The notes under the pieces were generated by a model. It saw nothing but the letters and a program-made list of their open reading frames with translations, was not told where the DNA came from and ran no database searches. A stretch of 54,587 nt of DNA from a virus. Below, piece by piece: positions 1 to 5,330 of this stretch. The position numbers and the translations under genes were made by a program. Numbering within the stretch: the stretch's first letter is position 1; each line of letters opens with the position of its first letter. Location of the stretch: the IMG/VR virus record IMGVR_UViG_3300044712_000372, positions 1 through 54,587 of that record. One strand, 5' to 3'.

Positions 1-17
1 ATGGCCCAATAAAGACT
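1..17. repeat. Left copy of 17-bp terminal direct repeat
   Basis: The first 17 bases are identical to 54570-54586 at the other end. The right copy contains the first 7 bases of the CAT-anticodon tRNA. The simplest reading is that the window is a circular or terminally redundant molecule cut here. The match breaks at the last base of the window (C against A at position 18). Confidence 0.7.
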
Positions 18-118
18 ATTTAATCAGTTTGTCCACAATAAATGGGGTTGCGTAAGCAAGAGCTACACACAACCAAATAAAAAGTGGGAACCAAAAATCA
101 TCATTGTTTTTTTTTCAC
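16..118 (-). pseudogene. Possible small membrane peptide split by an A9 run
   Basis: A GTG codon (118-116) with a GGAG Shine-Dalgarno at suitable spacing overlaps the stop of an upstream frame. It runs into nine A residues and then a stop. In the +1 frame the same stretch reads a convincing transmembrane peptide (DDFWFPLFIWLCVALAYA then TPFIVDKLIK) ending in TAG at 16-18. One base less in the A run would join start and peptide. It may be a homopolymer sequencing error, transcriptional slippage, or a dead gene; the sequence alone cannot decide. Confidence 0.35.
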
Positions 119-319
119 ATGAACTCCACAGGCGGCAGGGGCCTGATGATCGACCTTCTGATGCGCTTCATCACTACTACATGATCAAGCGTGCGACGGG
201 CATGATGACGCTGCTTCCCCGTTCCAACGTCCACTGCTGCCCTGACTCCAACTACCAAGCGATAGCCAGAGACAGGGACAGCCGGACAATGGATGCCCAC
301 CGGGGAGGCGGGCAGATGC
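119..319. other. Stretch without a confident gene
   Basis: A minus-strand frame is open through here and ends at 115 (last residues MKRIRRSIIRPLPPVEFM), but no start codon has a good ribosome binding site. Codon choice is GC-rich like the neighbouring early genes, so a short basic peptide is possible. A copy of the 13-mer GATGATCGACCTT lies at 145-157. Confidence 0.4.
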
Positions 320-502
320 TTAGGCACTGGCCTTGCTCTTGGTGCCGGGGTACGTGCCAATGGGCACGATGGCGTAGGTGATGGGATCGCGGAACGTGGT
401 CCGGCGAATGTTGTGCTTCGCCATGAACGCCGCCATCTTGCTGTTGCGGGCCTTGTGACCGGGGTCACCAGAACCAGTCTTCACTGCACCCTTCTTGGAC
501 AT
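320..502 (-). CDS. Small basic hypothetical protein (60 aa)
   Basis: An unrecognised 60-residue protein, rich in Lys, Ser, Thr and Arg, with no membrane segment. The ATG at 502 follows AAGGA at good spacing, which supports this as a real early gene rather than a chance frame. The middle (FMAKHNIRRTTFRDPITYAI) looks globular. It lies in the leftward run of small GC-rich early genes, a region that in many phages encodes host-takeover factors; that role is only an inference from position. Confidence 0.6.
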   Translation of the reverse strand: MSKKGAVKTGSGDPGHKARNSKMAAFMAKHNIRRTTFRDPITYAIVPIGTYPGTKSKASA

Positions 503-527
503 GATGTTTTCCTTGAAATGTTGTTGA

Positions 528-662
528 TTACCGAGCCAGCAACCGCAGGCCGAGGATGATCAGCGCACCAGCCAGTGCGCCGGTCTGACCACCGATCAGG
601 TAGCCCAGGCCGGTGAAGAAAGCAAGGGCTGCCCAGCCGAAACCAGAAAAGGGATTGTTCAT
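528..662 (-). CDS. Small Gly-rich membrane peptide (44 aa)
   Basis: This 44-residue peptide starts MNNPFSGFGWAALAFF and continues through a Gly/Ala/Leu-rich stretch to RLLAR, long enough for one or two membrane passes. The start at 662 was chosen because AAGGAG sits just upstream; a longer in-frame reading to 794 has no comparable signal before its first codon. Its ATG overlaps the stop of the upstream 26-aa peptide (TAATG), so the two are probably translationally coupled. The two-peptide arrangement could be lysis- or membrane-related, but I do not recognise a family. Confidence 0.6.
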   Translation of the reverse strand: MNNPFSGFGWAALAFFTGLGYLIGGQTGALAGALIILGLRLLAR

Positions 663-742
663 TACGAACTCCTTAGCAAACGGATGATGAACACAACAAG
701 ACCACCACAGATGATGGCCAATGCATAAAGCAAATTTATCAT
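662..742 (-). CDS. Tiny transmembrane peptide (26 aa)
   Basis: A 26-residue peptide with an uninterrupted hydrophobic segment (NLLYALAIICGGLVVFII) and a basic tail (RLLRSS). AAGGAC lies upstream of the ATG and the stop overlaps the next start (TAATG). Length and composition match a single-pass membrane microprotein. A longer frame covers the same DNA, so proteomics or ribosome profiling would be needed. No family recognised. Confidence 0.5.
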   Translation of the reverse strand: MINLLYALAIICGGLVVFIIRLLRSS

Positions 743-799
743 GTGATGTCCTTGTTTCTGTGCCGGACATTAGGAATAAATGTCCTTTAAACACAGAGG

Positions 800-823
800 G
801 AAGAACCCACTAAGGGGCTCTTC
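800..823. other. Intergenic hairpin
   Basis: GAAGAACCC pairs with GGGCTCTTC (with one G-T type wobble in RNA) around a short loop, between the stop of the 79-aa gene and the next small genes. No U run follows on the transcribed strand, so it is more likely an RNA processing or stability element than a terminator. On the minus strand it is followed by CTGTGTTTAAAGG, as is the hairpin near 53.5 kb. Confidence 0.45.
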
Positions 824-832
824 GCACTGAGT

Positions 833-1072
833 TCAACAGTTCTCATCAGGAGTGGGATCAACCAGATGGGCATCCAATTGGATCAGCAGTTTCCTCATGA
901 TGTCCATGTCTTTCGGCCTCGGTGACCACGCGGCTGGCCTTTCCATCATTGACGTTGCTATCGGACGACTGGTGTAGTAGAGAAGGGCGGTGCGCTCCTC
1001 TTCGGTGTCCACCTTGATGGTGATGGTAATGGGCCGAAATGCGGGAGTCTTTCGAGTTGAAGAGATTTTCAT
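833..1072 (-). CDS. Hypothetical early protein (79 aa)
   Basis: Unrecognised 79-residue soluble protein. The N-terminal part is basic (KISSTRKTPAFRP), followed by a beta-like stretch (ITITIKVDTEEE) and a probable amphipathic helix (DIMRKLLIQLDAHLV). The ATG follows TTTAAAGGACA, a good ribosome site. It sits between two tiny membrane-peptide genes in the leftward early operon. The last codons contain CTGATGAG, which I checked as a hammerhead core and rejected. Confidence 0.6.
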   Translation of the reverse strand: MKISSTRKTPAFRPITITIKVDTEEERTALLYYTSRPIATSMMERPAAWSPRPKDMDIMRKLLIQLDAHLVDPTPDENC

Positions 1073-1082
1073 GATGTGTCCT

Positions 1083-1199
1083 TTAAAGAATGTTTATGCC
1101 AAGCAGCTTCAACCCTAGCAACACTAAGGATATGGCACTAATAGGCATTGCTGCACATAGGCCAGCCAGGCCCAGCACTGCTAGGATGAAGCGGCACAT
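1083..1199 (-). CDS. Tiny membrane peptide (38 aa)
   Basis: A 38-residue, almost wholly hydrophobic peptide (CRFILAVLGLAGLCAAM, then a second hydrophobic half ending KLLGINIL) that could cross the membrane twice. The upstream AAGGTCGATCATC includes a Shine-Dalgarno and is one of the repeated 13-mers of this genome. Together with the peptides at 528-742 it forms a cluster of hydrophobic microproteins. Function unknown. Confidence 0.55.
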   Translation of the reverse strand: MCRFILAVLGLAGLCAAMPISAISLVLLGLKLLGINIL

Positions 1200-1213
1200 G
1201 ATGATCGACCTTT

Positions 1214-1507
1214 TTATTCTTGTTGGCTGATCAAGTGTTCGATGAACGGCACCGCTCCGATACCGTGGATCAAATAACCCACGAGATCGACACCGATGTG
1301 GATGATGAACAGATCGGGCAACAGGATTGCCGACTTTGCCACCAACACACCAACCACCATGATGCCGCCCCCGGCAATCATGTGATGGGCCGGACTGTGA
1401 TCCTTGCCAGTCATGTGGCGCAGGGCCACGCGAGGCAGGTTCAGATCGAGGCGGCCGTGCCTCACTTGATCCACCTCAGACCCCGGCATTGCCGGGCAAA
1501 GATCCAT
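1214..1507 (-). CDS. Hypothetical membrane protein (up to 97 aa)
   Basis: The C-terminal two-thirds contains two hydrophobic segments (GGGIMVVGVLVAKSAILL and a weaker IHIGVDLVGYLIHGIGA) rich in His and Gly. The start is uncertain: the ATG at 1507 has no good ribosome site, while GGAGAGAGTT upstream fits a different frame, so translation may begin at the internal Met about 32 codons later. No family recognised. Confidence 0.5.
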   Translation of the reverse strand: MDLCPAMPGSEVDQVRHGRLDLNLPRVALRHMTGKDHSPAHHMIAGGGIMVVGVLVAKSAILLPDLFIIHIGVDLVGYLIHGIGAVPFIEHLISQQE

Positions 1508-1550
1508 TGACGCAGAGACATAACTCTCTCCTCAGTGTGTGCCAGAGCAC

Positions 1551-1605
1551 GGGGGAATAGACAGTGTATTAAGACTATTTATTCCCCCGCACTCAAGATG
1601 CGGGG
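1551..1605 (-). other. Two mutually exclusive leader hairpins
   Basis: GGGGGAATA (1551-1559) can pair with TATTCCCCC (1580-1588), and CCCCGCA (1585-1591) can pair with TGCGGGG (1599-1605). The two stems share bases 1585-1588, so only one can form at a time. The element lies between the 207-aa gene and the 97-aa frame on the transcribed strand. This resembles an attenuator or RNA switch; no ligand or trigger is evident. Confidence 0.4.
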
Positions 1606-1640
1606 GGCAGCGTATGCTGCGGTCTCAGCAAGGCCGGGTG

Positions 1641-2264
1641 TCAGTCGGCCAGGCTGTTCAGGAACTCGACCACCTTGTTGTAGTCATCCAGGTCGGACTC
1701 GGTCAGGTTCTTCTTGGCTTGTTCCATGAACTTACCCAGCTTCACCATGAAGGCGTCCGGCTTGCGGCCGACGGTGCTCTTGGAGAACGTGCGCGCCACC
1801 TCCAGCAGGCTGTCGATGCCCAGCGCAGGCACATCCTCGACGTTGATCGAGAAGTATTGCGCCGTCGCGCCACGCGTCATGCCGGAGTCCAGCGCCTTGG
1901 CGATGGTGGACATGTTGCTGATGCGCTGCGTGGCCGTGGCCATGATGCGGTTGAAGGCCTTGTCGTCCATCTTCGGCGACTGTTCCTCGCCGGACTTGCG
2001 CGCCTTGATCTTGGCGGTCTTCCAGTCGCGCCACGCCTTGATGGCCGCTTCGCGTTCTTCCGTGGTGAAGTCCCACAGTTCGTGCGCCAGCTGGGTCCAC
2101 TGCGTCGCTTGGCCCATGCACAGCGCGATGGCCTGCTGCGCCCAGAACGCACCGTTGCGGCCCGGCGCGGCGCTGCGGAGTTCCATCACCTTGTCCACCG
2201 GCTTGGCGCCCAGCTCGGCGAACTTTTGCATCGGATGCACCTTGTTGTGTTCCTTGACGTTCAT
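1641..2264 (-). CDS. GC-rich early protein of unknown function (207 aa)
   Basis: A 207-residue, mostly helical soluble protein. The start at 2264 (MNVKEHNKVHPMQ) was preferred over upstream codons because AAGGAAAGTC lies directly before it. It is rich in Ala, Lys, Glu and Met, with a repeated pattern of amphipathic helices (WDFTTEEREAAIKAWRDW; KLGKFMEQAKKNLTESDLDD) and no cysteine cluster or catalytic motif I recognise. The helical, charged character is reminiscent of phasin-like or scaffold-like proteins, but that is only a resemblance. It is strikingly GC-rich compared with the late genes, which suggests separate ancestry or a requirement for high early expression in a GC-rich host. Confidence 0.75.
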   Translation of the reverse strand: MNVKEHNKVHPMQKFAELGAKPVDKVMELRSAAPGRNGAFWAQQAIALCMGQATQWTQLAHELWDFTTEEREAAIKAWRDWKTAKIKARKSGEEQSPKMDDKAFNRIMATATQRISNMSTIAKALDSGMTRGATAQYFSINVEDVPALGIDSLLEVARTFSKSTVGRKPDAFMVKLGKFMEQAKKNLTESDLDDYNKVVEFLNSLAD

Positions 2265-2335
2265 GACTTTCCTTTCCATGGTTTGAGTCACGGGCAGACT
2301 GCCCTCTAACATAACTAAGATTTATTGCTTTCTAC

Positions 2336-2494
2336 TCAACGCTTACCGTAATACCATTCTTTTCCATATAGGAAAACAACAACTTTACCACGGCGAGCAT
2401 TTGAATCTGCCATTCTTTGTGCAATTACCGGATTGTTGGAATTACCCAAAAACAAATCAATCCCGTTTGCTTGCAGCAAAAACACTTTAAACAT
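2336..2494 (-). CDS. Small hypothetical protein (52 aa), first leftward gene
   Basis: Start at 2494 (MFKVFLLQANGID) chosen for the AAGGAAGTCCC ribosome site; an in-frame upstream Met lacks one. The fold appears compact alpha/beta with a basic centre (RMADSNARRGKVVVFLYG). It is the first clear gene after the long leftward leader, so it is probably expressed immediately after infection. No family recognised. Confidence 0.6.
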   Translation of the reverse strand: MFKVFLLQANGIDLFLGNSNNPVIAQRMADSNARRGKVVVFLYGKEWYYGKR

Positions 2495-2799
2495 GGGACT
2501 TCCTTGTGAACAAAAAGAAATAAATCCCAATTATGTTAGAGCGCAACCCACCAGAGTTGCATTGCTACCATTACTGATAGCTTAGCCCATTGTCCTCCCG
2601 ACAGGGGGTTTTTATTCCTAGGGTTAGGGGTTTGGTCAACGCCCCAGGTTAGGTGCCTATGTACCTAGGAATTCTACAATTTAGCGTCCAATCGCTGGCG
2701 CGTTTACTCATCCCGAGTCTATGCGCTGCGCACTAATAACGACAGGCCCTTGTCCCCCGGCAGAACCAGGGGGGGCGGCCCCTATTAGGAGGGAATGCA

Positions 2800-2955
2800 T
2801 CAAAACACTACTGCCCGATGTCTAGCTAGTTGGTTTGCCATAACCCTACACACTGGCATTGCCGCTGCAATGCGCTTACGTTTCCGGGCCGGCTCTAGCG
2901 TAGTCCGTTGTCGAATAGCTCTCAATGCTTCCCCTGATAGGTCATTACCTACCAT
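2800..2955 (-). CDS. Possible small basic protein (51 aa) in the leader
   Basis: From ATG at 2955 the frame reads a plausible basic protein (LSGEALRAIRQRTTLEPARK followed by RKRIAAAMPVCRVM and LARHRAVVF). The amino-acid texture resembles a small nucleic-acid-binding protein, but there is no convincing ribosome site and the region is also full of RNA hairpins. It could be chance reading of structured leader RNA. Confidence 0.3.
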   Translation of the reverse strand: MVGNDLSGEALRAIRQRTTLEPARKRKRIAAAMPVCRVMANQLARHRAVVF

Positions 2956-3023
2956 GTGGACGTTGTGTGCATTTCCGTTTCCCCTGAGAAATTGACCCTT
3001 CGGGGCAGAGTGCACACAAAAAG

Positions 3024-3040
3024 CAGATTGTTAAAGATCC
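3024..3040 (-). promoter_or_regulatory. boxA-like antitermination element 2
   Basis: On the leftward strand this reads GGATCTTTAACAATCTG. It contains the nine-base core TCTTTAACA of the bacterial rrn boxA, bound by NusB and S10. It lies downstream of the leftward promoter, just after a GGATAGA/TCTATCC hairpin, which suggests Nus-dependent antitermination of the early transcript. Confidence 0.5.
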
Positions 3041-3044
3041 ACCC

Positions 3045-3063
3045 GGATAGATTCGCTCTATCC
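3045..3063 (-). other. 7-bp hairpin with GCGAA pentaloop
   Basis: GGATAGA and TCTATCC form a perfect 7-bp stem. On the transcribed (minus) strand the loop is GCGAA, which fits the GNRNA pattern seen in lambdoid boxB hairpins. It lies just before the second boxA on the leftward RNA, whereas lambda boxB follows boxA, so the analogy is partial. Confidence 0.4.
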
Positions 3064-3173
3064 CGCTGGTGCCTACCTGCCGGTAAGCCGGGTGACTAGG
3101 ACACTGCCTAGTGCATGGATGCAATCTTAAATTTTCTTTATCCCCGGGTCAACCTATGCCCCTACGGAGCAGA

Positions 3174-3205
3174 GGGTTATCTGTCACCCGCAAGGGCGAC
3201 AACCC
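3174..3205. other. Stable nested hairpin in the leader
   Basis: Three helices nest around one loop: GGGTT/AACCC, TGTC/GACA and CCC/GGG. On the plus strand the loop is GCAA, a GNRA tetraloop; the complementary leftward RNA forms the same stem. It lies immediately downstream of the first boxA on the leftward transcript. Confidence 0.5.
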
Positions 3206-3210
3206 GAGGA

Positions 3211-3229
3211 CTGAAAATTGTTAAAGAAC
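3211..3229 (-). promoter_or_regulatory. boxA-like antitermination element 1
   Basis: The leftward strand reads GTTCTTTAACAATTTTCAG, very close to the boxA in proteobacterial rRNA leaders, with an intact TCTTTAACA core. It is the first of two copies about 190 nt apart and would be transcribed from the promoter at 3863-3891 after the terminator at 3682-3713. Confidence 0.5.
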
Positions 3230-3681
3230 TTTGCCGAGTGTAGGACAGACTAAAGACAAAGTAAAGTGTAGGGACATTTCACATGATGAAACTCAGCGCG
3301 GCGCATGCACGCGCGTCTACCACAATAGGCTTATCCCTGTCAACAGGAGGGTTTCTCCCAGACTGGGTGCGCGTGGCGCACGCTGCGCGCAAGTAACACA
3401 AAGCACAAGGTTTGTCCACAATAGTTGACTAAAACACTTTGTCAATAGGTGTTTATCCTCTTGACAAGCAAGGCAGTCTGTAGTAGAACAAACATTAGTA
3501 ATTGCGCATATGGTTATGTTTTGATAAACAAACCTTTATCAAAATAAGAGGGGGTGGGGGGAAAATCTTTGTGTGTGAAAATTTTTGTAAGGCAGTTTTT
3601 AACGCTGCGCTATATTTTCAGAAAAAAGGGCTATAGGCCTTTAAAAAAGGGGTGGGGTACACATGGGTACTAGAGACACAT

Positions 3682-3713
3682 AAAAAAGCCCCTAGAGCCT
3701 GTTTTAAGGGCTT
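3682..3713 (-). terminator. Intrinsic terminator or attenuator in the leftward leader
   Basis: On the minus strand AAGCCC (3713-3708) pairs with GGGCTT (around 3691-3686), followed by a T run. An alternative stem, CTAG-A-AGCC with GGCTCTAG, uses the same bases and would prevent the terminator from forming. It lies about 145-175 nt after the predicted leftward start site, so early transcription should stop here unless antiterminated. Confidence 0.5.
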
Positions 3714-3768
3714 CTAGAGGCATGTTTTGTTTGGAGGGTCGCCTACGGCTCCCACATAGAAGGGGAGC

Positions 3769-3845
3769 CTAAAAGAAAAAGAAAAGAACAAACAGAAAGA
3801 AAAGGTTCATAAAAGAAAGAATAAAAAGAAAAGAAAAAGAAAAAC
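3769..3845. repeat. Purine-only low-complexity tract
   Basis: About 75 bases are almost entirely A and G with repeated AAAGAAAAG units. It lies between the terminator and the leftward -10 box, so the leftward RNA begins with a long pyrimidine-rich stretch. Such tracts bend or unwind easily and might be part of an origin or promoter enhancement. No gene is present. Confidence 0.5.
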
Positions 3846-3862
3846 TATATAAAATATTTTTT

Positions 3863-3891
3863 ATTATAGCATACTTTTTTAAAGTTGTCAA
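3863..3891 (-). promoter_or_regulatory. Leftward sigma-70 promoter, exact consensus
   Basis: On the minus strand TTGACA (3891-3886) and TATAAT (3868-3863) are separated by exactly 17 bases, a perfect match to the sigma-70 consensus. It should drive the leftward early operon with a long untranslated leader of about 1.36 kb to the first confident gene at 2494. Confidence 0.8.
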
Positions 3892-3920
3892 GAGGTGGCT
3901 TACTACGTAAGCTCTTGACA
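3886..3920. promoter_or_regulatory. Dyad between divergent -35 boxes (possible operator)
   Basis: GCTTAC-TAC-GTAAGC (3898-3912) is a perfect 6-bp inverted repeat. It is extended outward by TGTCAAGA (3886-3893) and TCTTGACA (3913-3920), which are themselves inverted copies containing the two -35 hexamers. A protein bound here would cover both promoters. No candidate repressor gene is recognised in the window. Confidence 0.55.
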
Positions 3921-3943
3921 AATGTTTTTATTTGTGATATAAT
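3915..3943 (+). promoter_or_regulatory. Rightward sigma-70 promoter, exact consensus
   Basis: TTGACA (3915-3920), a 17-base spacer and TATAAT (3938-3943) match the sigma-70 consensus perfectly. The predicted start site lies about 25 bases before the terminase small subunit ATG. This is the only strong promoter I see for the rightward structural operon. Confidence 0.85.
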
Positions 3944-3975
3944 ATAGCTATACTTGTTTTGTAAAGGAATTGTTT

Positions 3976-4593
3976 ATGGAAGATAAACTTACTCTTTCTC
4001 CTGTTCAACAAAGGGGAACGAAGTTCACCGTTGAACAAAAAGAGGAAGCTGTGCGGACATGGATTGCCACAGGCAACCTACGCATAGCAGCTTCCGTAGT
4101 TGGATGTACTGTACAAACAATCGAAGCATGGAAGAAGCAGGAGTGGTGGAACCACTACGTAGCTTCTATTAAAACAGAAAAGAACCTTGTTCTAGGAAAC
4201 AAACTTGAATCCATTGCTGATAGGTCTTTAGACATTATTGAAGACAGATTGGTTAATGGAGACTTTGTGTTGAACAATAAAACTGGTCAGGTTATCCGAA
4301 AACCAGTAGCTCTTAAAGATGTTACCAATGTGGCTAATAGTCTGTTGACAAGAAAGAGTGTTATTGATCAACAAGAAAACCATGCTGTTGAACGTAAAGA
4401 ATCTATGCAGGAAATGCTTACAGCATTATCTAAAGAATTCGCTTCTTGGGCATTAAAAGACAAGAGACGTAATGCAGAAACAATTGAATTTAAGGAGTCA
4501 GACAATGCCCTTTATGAAGAACGGGAAGAGGGACTACAAGAGGGAAGTAGCTCTGTACACCTCGAAACCGGAAGTGAAGAAGAAGAGAGCTGA
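3976..4593 (+). CDS. terS: Terminase small subunit
   Basis: Recognises the packaging site and recruits the large subunit. The N-terminus (about residues 12-50) forms a helix-turn-helix: KFTVEQKEEAVRTWI, then LRIAASVVGCTVQTIEAWKK. The middle is helical and likely oligomerises, and the C-terminal tail is acidic (ETGSEEEES). The ATG at 3976 was chosen over an in-frame TTG at 3970 because AAGGA is optimally spaced to it. It is the first gene of the rightward operon, followed by HNH, holin and large terminase, a usual packaging order. Its last 89 bases overlap the HNH gene in another frame. Confidence 0.8.
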   Translation: MEDKLTLSPVQQRGTKFTVEQKEEAVRTWIATGNLRIAASVVGCTVQTIEAWKKQEWWNHYVASIKTEKNLVLGNKLESIADRSLDIIEDRLVNGDFVLNNKTGQVIRKPVALKDVTNVANSLLTRKSVIDQQENHAVERKESMQEMLTALSKEFASWALKDKRRNAETIEFKESDNALYEEREEGLQEGSSSVHLETGSEEEES

Positions 4594-4804
4594 GCAAAAT
4601 GCAGCACGTCGAGAAATGGAACGAGCTGGAAAGGTTCATAAGGGGGATGGAAAGGACGTTGACCATAAGACTCCTCTTTCAAAAGGAGGAGGAAACTCGA
4701 AAGGGAATCTTAGAGTCGTTTCAGCTTCCTCCAACCGGAGCTTCTCTCGTAATTCTGACGGCTCTCTTAAGAATCAAGCTTCTAAACGAGAGCGGAGAAA
4801 ATAA
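4505..4804 (+). CDS. HNH endonuclease-like protein (99 aa)
   Basis: A small basic protein with an HNH-type core: GDGKDVDHKTPLSKGG followed by GNLRVVSASSNRSFSR, matching the short HNH proteins often found next to phage terminases. The DH pair and the later Asn are the expected metal and nucleophile-activating positions. The start at 4505 follows AAGGAG; an earlier Met at 4472 lacks one. HNH proteins beside terminases stimulate cos or pac cleavage in some phages, so a packaging role is more likely than homing. Confidence 0.75.
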   Translation: MPFMKNGKRDYKREVALYTSKPEVKKKRAEQNAARREMERAGKVHKGDGKDVDHKTPLSKGGGNSKGNLRVVSASSNRSFSRNSDGSLKNQASKRERRK

Positions 4805-5175
4805 TGGCAATAATTGAAACAGCACTAATATCTGCTTTGGCGCCTGCGGCGGTAGATATGTTAAAAGGCCTATTTGGAGGTATTAGCCGGAGGATAGGTG
4901 GACTTAGTGTTGACGATGAAATTAAGTTGGGGAATGCAAATGTTGCGAAACTTGAAGCTCTTTCTAAACTTGATAGTGTCGTTGGTACTCCTTCTCAGTG
5001 GGTGGTTGATGTCCGAGCTAGTTTTCGCTATATCGCAGCCGGAGTTTCAATCCTTGGTGGGTTGGTTGGTCTTTTTGTCGCTCCTACTCTTAGTGAGCTT
5101 TGGGCTCAGTTAATTACCATTCCTTTTAGTTTTATTTTTGGAGAGCGTATGTATCTCCAGTTTAAGGGCAAATAA
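4804..5175 (+). CDS. Putative holin, three-TM GTA-holin type
   Basis: A 123-residue protein with a hydrophobic N-terminal helix (ETALISALAPAAVDMLKGLF), a polar middle with a SQWVVDVRASFRY motif, and two more membrane segments. This layout matches the GTA_holin_3TM family. It would permeabilise the inner membrane to release the GH19 endolysin encoded far downstream (24668). The ATG overlaps the HNH stop region (TAATG), implying coupled translation. Separation from the endolysin is unusual but occurs in podoviruses. Confidence 0.65.
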   Translation: MAIIETALISALAPAAVDMLKGLFGGISRRIGGLSVDDEIKLGNANVAKLEALSKLDSVVGTPSQWVVDVRASFRYIAAGVSILGGLVGLFVAPTLSELWAQLITIPFSFIFGERMYLQFKGK

Positions 5176-5188
5176 TAGTCCTTTGTAA

Positions 5189-5258
5189 AGGCAGACTTAG
5201 TACTACGGTGGGAAACCAGTAGGGCTAGGACATAGGGTTCGAATCCCTAGTTTTCTGC
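5189..5258 (+). other. tRNA-like remnant or atypical small RNA
   Basis: A perfect T arm (TAGGG-TTCGAAT-CCCTA) is followed by TTTTCTGC, which pairs only partly with GCAGA at 5191. No normal anticodon arm can be drawn. Instead CTAC-TGG-GAAA-CCA-GTAG makes a GNRA-capped hairpin. The 3' end abuts the tRNA-Thr by one or two shared bases. Either a decayed tRNA or a tRNA mimic. Confidence 0.35.
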
Positions 5259-5330
5259 TCTTTTAGTTTAATGGTAGAACAACGGTTTTGTAGTCCGTTA
5301 GTGGTTGTTCGATTCAATCAAGGAGCACCA
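5257..5330 (+). tRNA. tRNA-Thr(TGT)
   Basis: The acceptor GCTCTTT pairs with AAGGAGC. The D stem is GTTT/GAAC, the anticodon loop TTTGTAG (anticodon TGT) and the T arm GGTTG-TTCGATT-CAATC, followed by discriminator A and an encoded CCA. The A of CCA is the first base of the terminase ATG, and AAGGAG of the acceptor strand is the terminase Shine-Dalgarno. One T-T mismatch closes the anticodon stem. Confidence 0.85.

Larger units (their letters stand above)
2495..3975. other. Divergent control region without confident genes
   Basis: About 1.5 kb separates the leftward and rightward arms. It holds two divergent promoters at its right end, a terminator, two boxA-like elements and several hairpins in the leftward leader, and a purine-only tract. 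It may also hold the replication origin, but no decisive origin feature is visible. One weak minus-strand frame is listed separately. Base composition changes abruptly from GC-rich (before about 3.4 kb) to AT-rich. Confidence 0.7.

Noticed and set aside
115-468. 117-aa minus-strand frame at the left end
   Set aside because: The upper half overlaps the better supported 60-aa gene in another frame and is Arg/Pro-rich; only the last part could be a short peptide.
833-870. Second hammerhead candidate with CTGATGAG on the minus strand
   Set aside because: The core is followed by GAAG instead of GAAA and stem I cannot pair; the bases are codons of the 79-aa gene.
1560-1590. T7-like promoter (TAATACACTGTCTAT on the minus strand)
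   Set aside because: It matches the T7 promoter only with a gap and lacks the initiating G run. No phage RNA polymerase gene was found, and I saw no second copy.
1539-2309. Plus-strand 256-aa His/Arg/Leu-rich frame
   Set aside because: It is the antisense shadow of the GC-rich 207-aa gene; composition and lack of a start signal mark it as non-coding.
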